Source: Sphingobacteriales bacterium (GTDB lineage: Bacteria > Bacteroidota > Bacteroidia > Chitinophagales > Chitinophagaceae). From it: a DNA stretch of 64,000 bases. The position numbers and the translations under genes are program-made. The notes beneath the pieces were generated by a model that was not told the origin of the DNA, searched no databases, and worked only from the letters and a program-made list of their open reading frames with translations. The stretch lies in NCBI GenBank assembly GCA_003963365.1, contig RXJG01000004.1:288009-352008 (forward strand), read 5' to 3'. This document shows, piece after piece, positions 1-9,570 of this stretch (position 1 is the first letter of the stretch; every line of letters begins with the position of its first letter).

Positions 1-27
1 TTATCGAAACCAACTAACTACTCAAAC

Positions 28-1104
28 ATGAAAAAAATATTTTTGTATATCCTTGTAACAGCTTTTGCTTTTACAAAAATAAAAGCACAGGGCTGTGTGG
101 CTATCCGTGGAACGGGGATGTCTAACTGTATGCATCATGCGGATAGCAGCGATAATAAAGGATGGTCGTTAAATGTAAACTATCGCTATTTTAAATCATT
201 TCGTCACTTTGTAGGAACAACTGAGCAAAAACAACGTATTGCCCAGGGATCTGAAGTAATCAATTATACTAACACTATTGATATTTCGGTTACCAAAAAC
301 ATTAACCGTTTCTGGTCTTTTGCTTTAGATGTGCCTGTTTTATCCAATGCCCGTTCGTCATTGTACGAACATGGTGGCAAATCAAGACACAGTACTCATT
401 CTTTCGGTTTGGGTGATATCCGTTTCACTGCCTATCGCTGGTTAATAGACCCTGCTAAAGCAGTTAAAGGAAATATACAGGCAGGACTGGGCCTTAAATT
501 GCCAACTGGTGATTATAAATACCAGGACTTCTTTTATGTAAATGACAGCACCAGCACCCTTGGCCCGGTTGATCAGTCCATTCAATTAGGCGATGGTGGC
601 TTAGGCTTTTCTACTGAATTAAACGGGTATTATAATTTCTCTTATCGCTTAAGTGCTTACGGTAATTTTTATTACCTGTTTAACCCACGTGAACAAAACG
701 GAACTTCTACTGCAAGAGGAAGTGCCCCTTCTGCTGCTTCTATTCGTTATGGCAGCAGTACCATGAGTGTTCCTGATCAATTATTGTTACGGGCAGGAGC
801 CAGCTACCGATTGGGCAAATTGAATGCTACAGCAGGTATCCGTTATGAACGCTTACCGGCGCATGATTTAATTGGTGGAAGCAGCGGTTTCCGCAGACCG
901 GGCTGGATCCTTTCTGCCGAACCGGGACTTTCTTATCAATTTAAAAAGTTCAGTGCATATGCAGCAGTACCGGTTGCTTTAAAACGCAGCCGTATTCAAA
1001 GTGTTCCTGATATAGTGAGAACACGTATTACGGGTGTATATGCACAGGGTGATGCAGCGTTTTCAGATTACAGCATTAATGTTGGGTTCACCTACAGATT
1101 TTAA
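28..1104 (+). CDS. Outer-membrane beta-barrel protein, function unknown
   Basis: The 358-residue product starts with a clear signal peptide (residues 1-20, ending at KAQ). The mature part alternates aromatic and polar residues in beta-strand style and ends in a terminal aromatic (TYRF), as is usual for barrels inserted by the BAM complex. The mature N-terminus has two early cysteines and a paired histidine (MHH). It resembles the broad transporter-like barrels of Bacteroidota but I recognise no specific substrate. A second barrel gene follows after 30 bases and a haloperoxidase-like lipoprotein after that, so these are probably cotranscribed. Only 27 bases precede the start, so the promoter may lie outside the window. 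Confidence 0.8.
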   Translation: MKKIFLYILVTAFAFTKIKAQGCVAIRGTGMSNCMHHADSSDNKGWSLNVNYRYFKSFRHFVGTTEQKQRIAQGSEVINYTNTIDISVTKNINRFWSFALDVPVLSNARSSLYEHGGKSRHSTHSFGLGDIRFTAYRWLIDPAKAVKGNIQAGLGLKLPTGDYKYQDFFYVNDSTSTLGPVDQSIQLGDGGLGFSTELNGYYNFSYRLSAYGNFYYLFNPREQNGTSTARGSAPSAASIRYGSSTMSVPDQLLLRAGASYRLGKLNATAGIRYERLPAHDLIGGSSGFRRPGWILSAEPGLSYQFKKFSAYAAVPVALKRSRIQSVPDIVRTRITGVYAQGDAAFSDYSINVGFTYRF

Positions 1105-1134
1105 ACAGATTACAACGAACTAAAATTTTCAATA

Positions 1135-2103
1135 ATGAAATTATTATTCAGGTATCCTGTTATAGGCAGGTTATCTATTTTAAATATATTAATATCACTA
1201 CTATCCGTTACCGCAATGGCACAAACGGATGCAGATGCTATTATGATGGAAAAGGGTAATTTTTGTACGGGTGCTATGTATAGTTACAGCAGCTGGAAAA
1301 ATTATTGGGAAGGAACTTTTAAAAGAAATAATGCCAATCTTGGAACCGTATCTACACAAATGATTGGTGTGATGGGTAACTATGGCATCAGTGATAAACT
1401 GAATGTGTTGTTCAGCATTCCTTATGTACAAACAAAAGCAACTGGCGGAACACTGCATGGTCAAAAAGGTGTACAGGATTTAAGTTTATGGATAAAGTAC
1501 ATGCCCTTTGAGAAGAAAATTGGTCCCGGCACTTTATCTCTTTATGCAGTGAGCGGATATTCTTTTCCTGTAACTAATTATGTAGCTGATTTTCTTCCAT
1601 TGTCAATTGGATTAAGAAGTAAGAATCTTTCGATACGTGGGTTAGTGGACTATCAAATTAAAAATTGGTTTGCCACTGCCGGAGTTACCTACGTTAACAG
1701 GAGCAATATTAAAATTGACAGAGACGCTTATTACACTACCGAGTTACATCTTACTAATGTGGTGGAAATGCCGGATGCTATGCAATATCAATTTAGAACC
1801 GGATGGAGAAGTAACCGTTTCATAGCAGAAGCAGTTTTAAGTAACTGGACAACCTTGGGTGGGTTTGATATCACTAAAAATAATATGCCATTCCCCAGCA
1901 ATAAGATGAATATGACGACTGTGGGTGTAAGTGGCAAATACAATGTAAAGACAGTGGATGGTTTATCCATCATTGGTGGCGGCAACTATACTGTTGCGGG
2001 AAGAAACGTTGGGCAAAGCACCAGTGTTTACGGAGGAGTATTTTATATTTTGAACTTCAGTAAAAAGAAAAAAAGTACAGACCAATCATCTAAAAAAAAT
2101 TAA
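1135..2103 (+). CDS. Outer-membrane beta-barrel protein (transporter-like)
   Basis: A protein of 322 residues with a signal peptide (about residues 1-29, ending TAMAQ) and a barrel-type body: repeated amphipathic strands with Gly/aromatic turns, and strands such as GVFYILNF near the end. The C-terminus carries a short Lys/Ser-rich tail after the last strand, which is unusual because most barrels end on the aromatic strand. It resembles the MetA-pathway-of-phenol-degradation/transporter-like barrel group, but this is a fold-level resemblance only. The stop lies 4 bases before the next gene, so translational coupling is likely. Confidence 0.78.
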   Translation: MKLLFRYPVIGRLSILNILISLLSVTAMAQTDADAIMMEKGNFCTGAMYSYSSWKNYWEGTFKRNNANLGTVSTQMIGVMGNYGISDKLNVLFSIPYVQTKATGGTLHGQKGVQDLSLWIKYMPFEKKIGPGTLSLYAVSGYSFPVTNYVADFLPLSIGLRSKNLSIRGLVDYQIKNWFATAGVTYVNRSNIKIDRDAYYTTELHLTNVVEMPDAMQYQFRTGWRSNRFIAEAVLSNWTTLGGFDITKNNMPFPSNKMNMTTVGVSGKYNVKTVDGLSIIGGGNYTVAGRNVGQSTSVYGGVFYILNFSKKKKSTDQSSKKN

Positions 2104-2107
2104 GTGT

Positions 2108-3667
2108 ATGAAAAAGAAAATAATATTTTTTTCAATACTGGCAGTGAGTGTTTCATTAATTGTTTTACACTCCTGTACTAAATCACCAGCTGGCAGAACA
2201 GATAATATACCTGCTTTGCAACCATCTAAAACAGATGACAATGCCGGTACATGGAAACCAATTTTATTGAATACACCAGATGAAGTTGCCGTTGCTGCAC
2301 CTATTGCCACCAACTCACCAGATTATATAGCTCAGATAAATGAAATTAAAAGCTGGCAACAAAATTTAACTGACGACGAAAAGCGAATAGTTAAATACTG
2401 GAGTGCCGGTGCCGTGTTACGCTGGAATGAAATTCTGCGGGAGTTGGTGGCAAAACATAATTTACCACCCTACCAAAATGCGGATGGTACTTATCCAATT
2501 CCGAGTGCAGCTAACCCATTAGCGTATCCGCAGTTTCCATTTGCTAATCCGCCATATGCGGCAAGAGCTTATGCATACGTAAGCGCCGCACAGTATGATG
2601 CATTAGTATCTGCTTACTATTATAAAAAATTATACAATCGTTCAGCGCCTTATAAGGTAGATTCAAGCCTAAAAGTATTGGTTACAAAATCAGACTTGCC
2701 CTCTTATCCTTCTGAAGATGCGGTAGTTGCTGGTGCGGCTGTGGAGATGCTGAAATTATTATTTCCGGGTGACCAGGAATTTATTCAACAAAAAGCAGCG
2801 GAACATAAAAGAGCAAGAATTATTTCCGGCGCTAATGTTCGCAGTGATATAGATGCAGGCGAAGCATTAGGAAAAGCCGTGGCACAAAAATTTGTAACAA
2901 GGGCAAGGGGTGACAGAGCTGGGGCTGCTGTCGGTAACCCTACAATATGGACACAATTGGAAAATGATGCCATAGCAAAAGGTGAAACACCCTGGTATAG
3001 TCTTGAAGTTCCCAAGCGTCCACCTATGTTACCATTGTTTGGAAAAGTAAAACCATTTTTATTTGATTCATTGACCATGGTAACACAAATTCGTCCGGGC
3101 CCGCCACCATCAGTTTCCAGTGATAAAATGAAAAAGGAAACAGATGAAGCACTTGAATACATAAAAAATGATACCCGTGAACATTACCGGATTGTGCATT
3201 ACTGGGCAGATGGTGTAGGAACTGCTACACCTCCCGGACATTGGGATGCAATAGCAGCAGAAGATTTTATTAAGAAAAATTATAGTGAGGTAAGATGGGC
3301 AAGAAATATGGCATTATTAAATATGGCATTAATGGATGCAGCAATTGCATGTTGGGATGCTAAATATTATTACTTTAATCCAAGGCCAACACAATTAAAT
3401 CCTGCTATTAAAACACTCACTGGTATTCCTAATTTTCCGGCTTATGTTTCTGGTCACTCAACCTTTAGCGGTGCTGCCGCTACGGTGCTTTCTTATATCG
3501 TTCCTGAAAATGCAGATAAGTATAATGCATTGGCCAAGGAAGCTTCCATGTCAAGAATGTATGCCGGCATTCACTACCGTGCCGATTGTGAGGTTGGGTT
3601 AGTTACAGGCGGTAAAGTAGGTGCGTATGCTGTGGCAAGAGGAAATACTGATGGTGCCGGTAATTAA
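2108..3667 (+). CDS. Vanadium-dependent haloperoxidase / PAP2-family lipoprotein
   Basis: A 519-residue lipoprotein: the signal peptide ends in a lipobox with Cys23 (VLHSC). The C-terminal third carries the whole vanadate/phosphate-binding signature: K419-x6-R426-P427, S448-G449-H450 (VSGH in place of the usual PSGH) and S482-R483-x5-H489-x3-D493. These residues bind vanadate in haloperoxidases and phosphate in PAP2 acid phosphatases, and His489 would be the catalytic histidine. The large helical N-terminal domain and the length favour the haloperoxidase branch over small PAP2 phosphatases. The product would sit in the periplasm or on the outer membrane. Whether it halogenates or dephosphorylates cannot be read from sequence. 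It follows two barrel genes with a 4-base gap. Confidence 0.85.
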   Translation: MKKKIIFFSILAVSVSLIVLHSCTKSPAGRTDNIPALQPSKTDDNAGTWKPILLNTPDEVAVAAPIATNSPDYIAQINEIKSWQQNLTDDEKRIVKYWSAGAVLRWNEILRELVAKHNLPPYQNADGTYPIPSAANPLAYPQFPFANPPYAARAYAYVSAAQYDALVSAYYYKKLYNRSAPYKVDSSLKVLVTKSDLPSYPSEDAVVAGAAVEMLKLLFPGDQEFIQQKAAEHKRARIISGANVRSDIDAGEALGKAVAQKFVTRARGDRAGAAVGNPTIWTQLENDAIAKGETPWYSLEVPKRPPMLPLFGKVKPFLFDSLTMVTQIRPGPPPSVSSDKMKKETDEALEYIKNDTREHYRIVHYWADGVGTATPPGHWDAIAAEDFIKKNYSEVRWARNMALLNMALMDAAIACWDAKYYYFNPRPTQLNPAIKTLTGIPNFPAYVSGHSTFSGAAATVLSYIVPENADKYNALAKEASMSRMYAGIHYRADCEVGLVTGGKVGAYAVARGNTDGAGN

Positions 3668-3727
3668 TAAGGATAATAAATTGTTTGAAGAAGCTAATCT
3701 ATGAAGTTCAGCTAATTTAAAATGAGA

Positions 3728-3747
3728 CCCGGCTCAATTGAGCCGGG
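3728..3747. terminator. Perfect 20-bp palindrome between haloperoxidase and TonB receptor genes
   Basis: Ten bases (CCCGGCTCAA) are followed directly by their reverse complement. The RNA would fold into a strong hairpin, but no T-run follows on either side. It could be a weak terminator, an mRNA processing or stability element, or an operator for the TonB receptor gene 32 bases downstream. Confidence 0.5.
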
Positions 3748-3779
3748 AATATGATCTTAAATAAAAAATAAATAGTGCT

Positions 3780-6014
3780 ATGAGCAGTGGTGTAATTTAT
3801 AGACGATTTGCAATAACAATAATGATCTCATTTATCTTTAGTGTTGTTTCTTTTGCCCAGACAACTAAAGAAAAGAAAGATAGTTTTCCCGAAAAAATAT
3901 TAGACAGTGTTGTTATTATTTCACGACTAAAACAATCAATCATTAAACAATTACCGGAGGTAAAGGGCACCTATCTTTTTGTTGGTAAAAAATCAGAAGT
4001 GATTAATCTTGAAAAAGCAGATATAAACAGGGTTGACAATAACCCCCGTCAATTATTTTCAAAAATACCAGGGGTGTTTGTTTATGAAACAGACGGGAGC
4101 GGTAACCAGGTAAATATTGCCATGAGAGGTTTAGATCCGCATCGTTCATGGGAAATGAATGTGCGGCATAATGATATAATGACCAATTCTGATTTATATG
4201 GTTACCCTGCGAGTCATTTTAACCCACCAACTGAATCCATTGAAAAGATTGAGATTGTAAGAGGCAGCGGAGCCCTGCAATATGGAGCACAGTTTGGAGG
4301 AATGGTGAACTATATAACCAAAGAAGCAGATTCATCAAAGAAAGTTTCATTTGAAACACAAAATTCAGCCGGGAGTTATGGTTTGTACAGCACCTATAAT
4401 GCTGCAGGTGGAAAAATAAAACGACTTCAGTATTATGCTTATGTAAATTACCGGAAGTCTGATGGGTACAGAGATAACAGCGATTATAAATATTTTGCAA
4501 GTCATCTTCATCTCGTATATGCTTTTTCATCTAAAATTAAATTAAGAGCAGAGTATAACTTCATGGATTATCGTAACCACATCAATGGTGGATTAACCGA
4601 TAAACAGTTTTATGAAAACCCCCGGCAATCTACCCGCAACAGGAATTATTACAGCCCAATCATTCATGTACCTTCTGTAAAATTGGATTATGAAATAAAT
4701 AATAATACAACGATCAATTTTGTGAGTTCTGCCATTCTTGGTTCAAGAAGCAGTGTGCAGTTTATTGCGTTGTCAACAGTAGCAGATACTGTTAATAAAA
4801 CCACTAATTCATATAACCCAAGGCAGGTGGATATTGATAATTATAATAGCTATGCACAGGAATTAAGGCTGAGGCATTTCTATCATTTGTTTTCTAAGAA
4901 AGCGATTTTAGTAGCAGGGGTTCGCTATATAAATAATGATTTAATACGCAAACAACTTGGTAAAGGAACAACAGGTTCAGATTATGATCTTTCTTTGACT
5001 GATCCGGTTTGGGGAAGAGACCTGACTTTTAAAACAAAAAACTTATCTGTCTTTGCCGAAAATAGCTGGACTCCATTACCAAAATTATCTATTACAGCAG
5101 GTGTTCGCTTTGAAAACGGCGATACAAAAATGAGAGGAACTATAAAAAATTATAACCCTGGAGAGCTGCCAGTAAATATTGCCCATCATTTTATGCTCTG
5201 GGGTTTTGGTTCACAGTATAACATTAACAACAACATTAATGTTTTTGCCAACTGGGCACAGGCATACCGGCCTGTAATTTTCGCCGACATTATTCCCACT
5301 ACTTCATTTAATAAAGTTGATAAAAAAATTAAAGATGCATTTGGCTATAACGCAGAAGGTGGCATAAGAGGAAAGGTTAAAAACTTTATGCATTTTGATA
5401 TAACATTATTTTACCTGAATTATCACAACCGTACAGGGAACATTGTTTTAACAGACAATAATAACCAGGCATATTTTTATAAAACCAATACAGGTAACTC
5501 CCACTCAAAGGGTGCGGAAGTATATGTAGAGGTACAACCGATAAAGTGGATTACCAGCTACAAAACAAAATGGCAACTGTCGGTGTACTCTTCTACAGCA
5601 TATATAAATGCAAAATATAGTAAAGGAACAGTAGTTGCCGGAAATATTAATAAAGACATAACGGGTAACCGGGTGGAAGTTTCGCCTGAATGGATTTCCA
5701 GGAACGGTGTGCAGGTATCTTACAGGGGATTTTCAACTACTGTTCAATATAGTTTTACCGGCAGTGCTTTTTCTGATGCACTTAATACAGTACAGCCTAA
5801 TAGCAGCGGTACTGTTGGTAAAGTACCTGCCTATCAACTGGCTGACTGGAATTTCACTTATCGTTTTTCAAAGTATTATAATATTAAGTTGCTGGTCAAT
5901 AATGTTTTTAATAAACATTATTTTACTGAAAGACCAGCCTTTTTTCCCGGCCCCGGTGGTTTATATCCTTCAGATGGAAGAACAGTTTTATTATCTTTAG
6001 GTGCTACTTTTTAA
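3780..6014 (+). CDS. TonB-dependent receptor, FecA-like
   Basis: A 744-residue outer-membrane receptor with a signal peptide (residues 1-27, VSFAQ). The plug domain is visible at about residues 80-190 (NPRQLFSKIPGVFVYE, then VRGSGALQYGAQFGG followed by VNYITK), and a 22-strand barrel fills the rest, ending in LSLGATF. It lacks the N-terminal carboxypeptidase-regulatory-like domain of SusC proteins, so it is of the classical metal-chelate type (FecA/Fe-citrate and similar siderophore receptors). Substrate is not determined by sequence. It would use TonB-ExbBD energy. The next gene overlaps or nearly touches it, which suggests a functional pair. Confidence 0.9.
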   Translation: MSSGVIYRRFAITIMISFIFSVVSFAQTTKEKKDSFPEKILDSVVIISRLKQSIIKQLPEVKGTYLFVGKKSEVINLEKADINRVDNNPRQLFSKIPGVFVYETDGSGNQVNIAMRGLDPHRSWEMNVRHNDIMTNSDLYGYPASHFNPPTESIEKIEIVRGSGALQYGAQFGGMVNYITKEADSSKKVSFETQNSAGSYGLYSTYNAAGGKIKRLQYYAYVNYRKSDGYRDNSDYKYFASHLHLVYAFSSKIKLRAEYNFMDYRNHINGGLTDKQFYENPRQSTRNRNYYSPIIHVPSVKLDYEINNNTTINFVSSAILGSRSSVQFIALSTVADTVNKTTNSYNPRQVDIDNYNSYAQELRLRHFYHLFSKKAILVAGVRYINNDLIRKQLGKGTTGSDYDLSLTDPVWGRDLTFKTKNLSVFAENSWTPLPKLSITAGVRFENGDTKMRGTIKNYNPGELPVNIAHHFMLWGFGSQYNINNNINVFANWAQAYRPVIFADIIPTTSFNKVDKKIKDAFGYNAEGGIRGKVKNFMHFDITLFYLNYHNRTGNIVLTDNNNQAYFYKTNTGNSHSKGAEVYVEVQPIKWITSYKTKWQLSVYSSTAYINAKYSKGTVVAGNINKDITGNRVEVSPEWISRNGVQVSYRGFSTTVQYSFTGSAFSDALNTVQPNSSGTVGKVPAYQLADWNFTYRFSKYYNIKLLVNNVFNKHYFTERPAFFPGPGGLYPSDGRTVLLSLGATF

Positions 6015-6024
6015 AAAAACCGGT

Positions 6025-7164
6025 ATGCGTAAACTTTTTTGGCTTGGAATAATTGGTTTAATATTATTTGAAATTGCCAATGTATATTTTATTATGCCCA
6101 TGCCCGGCAGTCAGGAAAGCAATAGTATTAGCCTTGCTTATTTTCTTTATGAATGGCGATGGGTTTTCAGAATTGTATTTGGATTGCTTTTGATCATCGG
6201 GTTATTAAAAAGTAGCTGGAAAAGGAAATGGGTTCCATTTATTCCAATAGCTCTTGTGTTAGTAGTTGTATACATGACCAATTTTGTAATGGCAGCAGAT
6301 CATATGTTTTATCAGCCCCAAAAATATTTGCTGGCAGATGCGGCACATAATAAAATAGATTCTGCAAGGTTAGTGTTAGGCGTAGTGCAGAATAATGAGG
6401 CAAAGGCCTATCCTATTCAACTAATCGGTTATCATCACCAGGTACAGGATACTATTGGTGGTAAACCAATGCTCATTACCTATTGTACTGTTTGCCGCAC
6501 CGGCAGGGTATATGAACCATTAGTAAATGGAAAGCAGGAAAAATTCAGGTTGGTGGGTATGGATCATTTTAATGCGATGCTGGAAGATATTACTACAAAA
6601 AGCTGGTGGAGACAAGCTAGCGGTGAAGCGATTACCGGAAAATTAAAAGGGCAAAAGTTACCGGAAATATTATCAACACAAACTACATTGAGTGAATGGC
6701 TGAAGTTGTATCCATCTTCATTCATTATGCAACCTGATCCTTCTTTTGTTTCCAGTTACGATACTACTTTTAAATATGAGAGCGGAAAAAGTAAAAGTAA
6801 ACTCACCGGTACAGACAGCCTTTCCTGGAAAAATAAATCATGGGTGGTGGGAATTACGGTAGATAATATATCCAAGGCATATGACTGGAACCGTTTAAAA
6901 GAAGAACGGATCATTCGTGATAAAATCGGTTTTAAAACAATATTGATTGTGCTGGCTTCAGATAATAAAAGTTTTTTTGCATACGAGTTACCCTCTGCAG
7001 ATAATATTGTTTCAGTAATGGGTGATACGGTGATGGTTAATAATTACCGGTATCGTTTAAATGGTAAAGGGTTTGATTCGCCTGTAACCCTTAAACAAAT
7101 AAATGCATCACAGGAGTTTTGGCATAGCTGGAAAACATTTCACCCGGAAACCCTAAAGTATTAG
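6025..7164 (+). CDS. DUF3179 domain-containing membrane protein
   Basis: I chose ATG 6025, giving 379 residues; a GTG at 6001 inside the receptor gene would add eight. Three hydrophobic segments in the first 95 residues are followed by a DUF3179 domain with the typical YCTVCRTGRVY Cys pair, the MDHFNAMLED-SWWRQ block and a C-terminal WHSW motif. DUF3179 proteins are usually exported and of unknown function; the CxxC suggests metal or thiol chemistry. Position directly behind a TonB receptor suggests a role in handling the imported ligand, for example reduction of a metal, but that is inference. Confidence 0.85.
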   Translation: MRKLFWLGIIGLILFEIANVYFIMPMPGSQESNSISLAYFLYEWRWVFRIVFGLLLIIGLLKSSWKRKWVPFIPIALVLVVVYMTNFVMAADHMFYQPQKYLLADAAHNKIDSARLVLGVVQNNEAKAYPIQLIGYHHQVQDTIGGKPMLITYCTVCRTGRVYEPLVNGKQEKFRLVGMDHFNAMLEDITTKSWWRQASGEAITGKLKGQKLPEILSTQTTLSEWLKLYPSSFIMQPDPSFVSSYDTTFKYESGKSKSKLTGTDSLSWKNKSWVVGITVDNISKAYDWNRLKEERIIRDKIGFKTILIVLASDNKSFFAYELPSADNIVSVMGDTVMVNNYRYRLNGKGFDSPVTLKQINASQEFWHSWKTFHPETLKY

Positions 7165-7212
7165 TGGATAAAAACTGTGGCCGGGATAATGTTAGTTGTT
7201 TCCCGGAAATAA

Positions 7213-7236
7213 ATCTTTACTTTTATAGCTAAAGAT
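7213..7236. promoter_or_regulatory. Possible operator upstream of the LacI-family gene
   Basis: An inverted repeat with 7-base arms (ATCTTTA and TAAAGAT) and a 10-base spacer ends 14 bases before the regulator start codon. The position suits autoregulation, but the sequence lacks the central CG typical of LacI-family operators. Confidence 0.3.
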
Positions 7237-7250
7237 TACCCCATACTACT

Positions 7251-8243
7251 ATGCAGCAAAGCACACTGAAGAAGCTATCGGAAACGTTGGGCATTAGCAT
7301 ATCTACCGTATCAAGGGCATTAAAAGATCATCCGGATATTTCAGATAAAACAAAAGCGAAGGTTAAGGAACTGGCGGCGATGATGGATTATGAGCCCAAC
7401 AGCTATGCCATTCAGCTCCGCACCGGTAAAAACAATGTGCTGGGTGTTTTACTTCCCTACATCAATAATTTTTTTTACGACACATTTATTGCGGCTTTGG
7501 AAGAAGAGGCCCGTAAAAAAAATTATACCTTAATGATTATGCAATCGGGCGACTCTGTGGTGGATGAAGTAGCCGCATTAAAACATTTTCGTAAATCATT
7601 AGTCACCGGTTTGTTTGCCGCAGTTTCTGTTGAAACGGAAGAATTAACTGAGTTTGAAAAAGTAAGCGAATCAGGAACACCGGTTGTTTTTATTGACCGG
7701 GTACCGGTGCCGGGCGGGTATATTAAAACCTGTATGTCAGATGAACTGGCGGCACAAATGGCGGCGGAAGCAATTATTAAAAAGAAAAAGAAACATGTGC
7801 TGGCATTATTTGGTCATCCGCATTTAAGCATCAGTAAACTGCGACATGAATCTTTTACAAGGACATTTGAAAAACTTTCTCCCAAAACAAAGATCACTGT
7901 TGAATGGCCTGAGCAGATTGAAAATTCTCATTCAATATTCCGGGAAGTATGGAAGAGGAGCGATAAACCCGATGTTGTTTTTTGTATGGGCGATATGATA
8001 CTGATAGGGGTGATGCGGGCCATACATGAATTAAAATTAAAAGTGCCGGAGGATATTGCCGTAATCGGCATCAGTAATGGATTGATACCAACCATGTATG
8101 ATCCCAGGATCACTTATGTAGAAACCAGTGGTTTCAAGCTGGGCAAACTTGCCTTTGAACAAATGATGAATTCTTTGCACAACAAACCTTTGCAGCAGGA
8201 GGTTTATGTGGAATCGGTATTAGTGGAAGGAGGTTCGTTGTAA
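7251..8243 (+). CDS. LacI-family transcriptional regulator
   Basis: This 330-residue protein has the LacI-type helix-turn-helix at residues 4-50 (LKKLSETLGISISTVSRAL, then hinge-proximal YEPN and the QLRTGKNNVLGVLLP junction). A periplasmic-binding-protein-like sugar sensor domain runs to the end, with the typical late motif DIAVIGISNG. It heads a + strand group with a sugar transporter and trehalase and faces a - operon of sucrose-type genes, so it probably represses one or both units until a disaccharide or derivative binds. A CG-centred palindrome at 17466-17475 is a candidate target. Confidence 0.93.
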   Translation: MQQSTLKKLSETLGISISTVSRALKDHPDISDKTKAKVKELAAMMDYEPNSYAIQLRTGKNNVLGVLLPYINNFFYDTFIAALEEEARKKNYTLMIMQSGDSVVDEVAALKHFRKSLVTGLFAAVSVETEELTEFEKVSESGTPVVFIDRVPVPGGYIKTCMSDELAAQMAAEAIIKKKKKHVLALFGHPHLSISKLRHESFTRTFEKLSPKTKITVEWPEQIENSHSIFREVWKRSDKPDVVFCMGDMILIGVMRAIHELKLKVPEDIAVIGISNGLIPTMYDPRITYVETSGFKLGKLAFEQMMNSLHNKPLQQEVYVESVLVEGGSL

Positions 8244-8299
8244 ATGATTGTGCAGAGAGTTTTATATTTAAGGTATTTAGAAACCATCACCCGATTGCT

Positions 8300-9544
8300 A
8301 TGCAGAATTTTCGTATTAAACTTTCTTTGTACATCAATTATTTTGTTTTTGCCATCCTGCTTAACAGCGTAGGCATTGTTATTGCCAAATCAATAAAAGT
8401 ATATGGAGTAGATGAAAAGCAGGCTTCTATTTTAGAAGCATTTAAAGATTTACCCATTGCTATCGTTTCTTTTTTTGTTGCCTCTTTCCTTCCAAGATTT
8501 GGTTATAAAAAAGCAATGCAGTTAGCGTTACTGATTGTTTTTTTTGGATGTCTTGGTATGCGATATGGTAATAGTTTCTGGTCAGCCAAGCTGATGTTTT
8601 TGTCCGTAGGAGTAAGTTTTGCATTGATCAAACTATCAGTTTACAGTTTAGTAGGAGTAGTGACAGAAACCCCACAGCAGCACTCAGCACTGATGAGTTC
8701 CATCGAAGGATTTTTTATGGTGGGTATTGCCTCTGCTTATTTTTTATTCCCTGCTTTTTATTCTGACACTGATCAAAATGCGTGGCTGAATGTATATCTT
8801 TTACTGGCAGGGCTGGTATTACTGTCTTTTTTAATTATGACTTTATCAGGCTTTAATATCCAATCTGAAACGGCCGGATCAAATATGATGGATGACATCA
8901 GGGAATCCTTTGGATTGATTGTTATACCATTAGTGCTGGTATTTATTTTTTCTGCTTTCTTCTTTGTAATGATTGAGCAGGGGATTATGACCTGGCTTCC
9001 CCGCTTCAATGAAAAAATATTCTCCTTTTCTTCCAGGCTAAGTGTGCAGATGGCTTCCATACTGGCAATCTCATTAGCGGCAGGTCGTTTTTTAGCAGGA
9101 TGGCTGTCAAAAAAAGTTTCATGGTCTTTGATCGTTATCAGTTGTGCTGTGCTGGCAGTCATATTACTGCTGGCCATTTTACCTCAATTAAAACCAGGCG
9201 ATCATGTTGTTGAGCTAAGCAGCTTATCAGATGTGCCAATGCTTGGATTTGTACTTCCGTTAATAGGATTGTTTATTGCCCCTATTTATCCGTTATTGAA
9301 TTCAACAGTGCTAAGTCATTTGCCTAAACATTTGCATTCACCAATGTCGGGGTTAATCATAATTTTTTCAGCATTGGGTGGTACAATCGGCTCCCGGATT
9401 GTAGGAACACTATTTAAAAACATTGGCGGAGTAAAAGCTTTCTATTTCTTAATCATCCCCATTGTTTTGCTGATCATTTCTGTGTTGCTTATACAAAGGT
9501 TGATTAAGAACAGTGAAGCGAAAAAAAACGACGCCCATCATTAA
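8300..9544 (+). CDS. MFS sugar transporter
   Basis: The product has 414 residues with about 12 hydrophobic helices and a major-facilitator layout: two six-helix halves separated by a loop near residue 195 (SETAGSNMMDDIRES). It has no signal peptide and ends in a basic cytoplasmic tail. Standing 56 bases after the LacI regulator and 26 before trehalase, it most likely carries trehalose or glucose across the inner membrane. Specific substrate and coupling ion cannot be told from the sequence. Confidence 0.85.
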   Translation: MQNFRIKLSLYINYFVFAILLNSVGIVIAKSIKVYGVDEKQASILEAFKDLPIAIVSFFVASFLPRFGYKKAMQLALLIVFFGCLGMRYGNSFWSAKLMFLSVGVSFALIKLSVYSLVGVVTETPQQHSALMSSIEGFFMVGIASAYFLFPAFYSDTDQNAWLNVYLLLAGLVLLSFLIMTLSGFNIQSETAGSNMMDDIRESFGLIVIPLVLVFIFSAFFFVMIEQGIMTWLPRFNEKIFSFSSRLSVQMASILAISLAAGRFLAGWLSKKVSWSLIVISCAVLAVILLLAILPQLKPGDHVVELSSLSDVPMLGFVLPLIGLFIAPIYPLLNSTVLSHLPKHLHSPMSGLIIIFSALGGTIGSRIVGTLFKNIGGVKAFYFLIIPIVLLIISVLLIQRLIKNSEAKKNDAHH

Positions 9545-9570
9545 TTCTTCTTACCCAGAATAACATACTT

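Noticed and set aside
5707-6000. 97-codon frame in the TonB receptor gene
   Set aside because: Alternative frame of the receptor; composition is hydrophobic noise and no start context.
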